A stretch of 64,000 bases of DNA from Mucilaginibacter sp. Bleaf8 (GTDB lineage Bacteria; Bacteroidota; Bacteroidia; Sphingobacteriales; Sphingobacteriaceae): NCBI RefSeq assembly GCF_018390515.1, contig NZ_JAHBBK010000001.1, positions 1,736,001-1,800,000 of the forward strand, in the 5' to 3' direction. Shown one piece after another: positions 63,376 through 64,000 of this stretch. Position 1 is the stretch's first letter; each line of letters starts with the position of its first letter. The notes under the pieces were generated by a model. It was not told the DNA's origin and made no database searches. It saw nothing but the letters and a program-made list of their open reading frames with translations. Both the position numbers and the translations under genes were made by a program.

Positions 63376-64000
63376 TTAAGACAAGTATTTACCTACAATA
63401 GGCATACGGCGGCCCATACCAAAAGCTTTTGGCGATACCCGCAAAATAGGCGGTGTTTGGTAACGCTTATGCTCAGCCGTGTTTACCAGCTTAATTACTT
63501 TACGCACGGTAGCCTCATCGTATCCCATACGTATAATTTCGGTTGAAGAAAGGCGGTGCTCTATGTACTCCACCAAAATCGTATCCAGCGTATCGTAATC
63601 AGGCAAAGAGTCGGAATCTTTCTGATCCGGGCGTAACTCAGCTGAAGGTGGTTTTACGATGGTATTTTGCGGAATGATTTCCCGATCCCGGTTGATGTAT
63701 TTAGCCAGTTGATAAACCTGTGTTTTGTACACATCGCCTAAAACTGAAATACCGCCGCACATATCGCCATACAACGTACCGTAACCTACTGCAGCCTCGC
63801 TCTTATTGCTGGTATTGAGCAGAATGTAACCGAATTTATTACACATAGCCATAAGTATAACTGCGCGGCTGCGGGCCTGCAAGTTTTCTTCGGCTATATT
63901 GAAAGGCAGTCCTTCAAATTGCGGTTTCAGCGCTTCGTCAAATGCATCGGTTACTGCTTTAATAGCTATCGTTTCGGATTTACAACCCAAATTTTGCACC
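63376..64000 (-). CDS. nadE: Glutamine-dependent NAD+ synthetase, C-terminal part
   Basis: Only the C-terminal 208 residues lie in the window; the frame is open to the right edge, so the true start and the N-terminal glutaminase domain are outside. The visible part shows NIAEENLQARSRAVILMAMCNK, LLNTSNKSEAAVGYGTLYGDMCGG, and PPSAELRPDQKDSDSLPDYDTLD. These are the ATP-pyrophosphatase-type synthetase motifs that amidate nicotinate adenine dinucleotide. The C-terminus is FGMGRRMPIVGKYLS. I cannot tell from here whether the glutaminase domain is fused, but YNR-type fused enzymes have this tail. Confidence 0.85.
   Translation of the reverse strand, partial: VQNLGCKSETIAIKAVTDAFDEALKPQFEGLPFNIAEENLQARSRAVILMAMCNKFGYILLNTSNKSEAAVGYGTLYGDMCGGISVLGDVYKTQVYQLAKYINRDREIIPQNTIVKPPSAELRPDQKDSDSLPDYDTLDTILVEYIEHRLSSTEIIRMGYDEATVRKVIKLVNTAEHKRYQTPPILRVSPKAFGMGRRMPIVGKYLS

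Overview
The window looks like a chromosomal segment of a Bacteroidota member, most likely Sphingobacteriaceae (Mucilaginibacter/Pedobacter-like). The family call is inference from gene content: a T9SS-sorted subtilase, a SusC-like receptor, DUF4136 lipoproteins, a long-form IspG, an LptG/START-domain pair, LytS/LytTR signalling, and TAnnTTTG-type -7 promoter boxes with weak Shine-Dalgarno sites. No rRNA, CRISPR array, transposase or complete prophage is visible. Both ends cut genes: an LptF/LptG permease on the left and a glutamine-dependent NAD synthetase on the right.

Region 1 (1-12.6 kb) is mixed and partly accessory. It holds the LptG/START pair and tRNA-Met with its own promoter and terminator. 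A two-gene unit follows whose DUF4291 member carries an in-frame TAG at codon 6 of the ATGA-coupled reading frame. Next come an acyltransferase and an orphan phage-tail-fibre-like beta-helix protein. An AraC regulator, a Tet(X)-like flavin monooxygenase behind a perfect palindrome and a second flavin monooxygenase form a cluster. An Imm32-like immunity protein, a fatty-acid desaturase and a cspA gene with a structured leader complete the region. Two diverged copies of a roughly 200-nt non-coding sequence lie upstream of the AraC and Imm32-like genes.

Region 2 (12.6-29.8 kb) is metabolic. It contains a receiver-less CheB, a three-gene unit (glutamine-synthetase-like ligase, APH-fold kinase-like protein, HAD-IIA phosphatase), PAP2, a GH63-type glycosidase followed by an SDR, and an XdhC/MocA-like pair with no xanthine dehydrogenase. 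An MBL-fold hydrolase, a long palindromic repeat, PoxB, a frameshifted TonB-family gene and a LytS/LytTR two-component pair follow.

Region 3 (29.8-40.4 kb) is mostly housekeeping: IspG carrying an in-frame simple-repeat insert, RDD and esterase proteins, sucA-sucB with two lipoyl domains in SucB, and a ThuA-like protein.

Region 4 (40.4-52.0 kb) is a photobiology neighbourhood. It has an Fe-S-type photolyase, Cry-DASH, a 49-residue DUF2256 zinc-ribbon protein and a class I photolyase. Between them lie a TetR-HAD-ABC1-kinase unit, a SusC-like receptor and two nucleotide-sugar-epimerase-like proteins.

Region 5 (52-64 kb) is mostly exported proteins: two FKBP-type lipoproteins, gamma-glutamyltransferase, a small barrel protein, the large T9SS subtilase, DUF4136 lipoproteins and a coiled-coil protein. 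It also has a MarR regulator and the NadE fragment. Strong hairpin terminators separate most convergent pairs.
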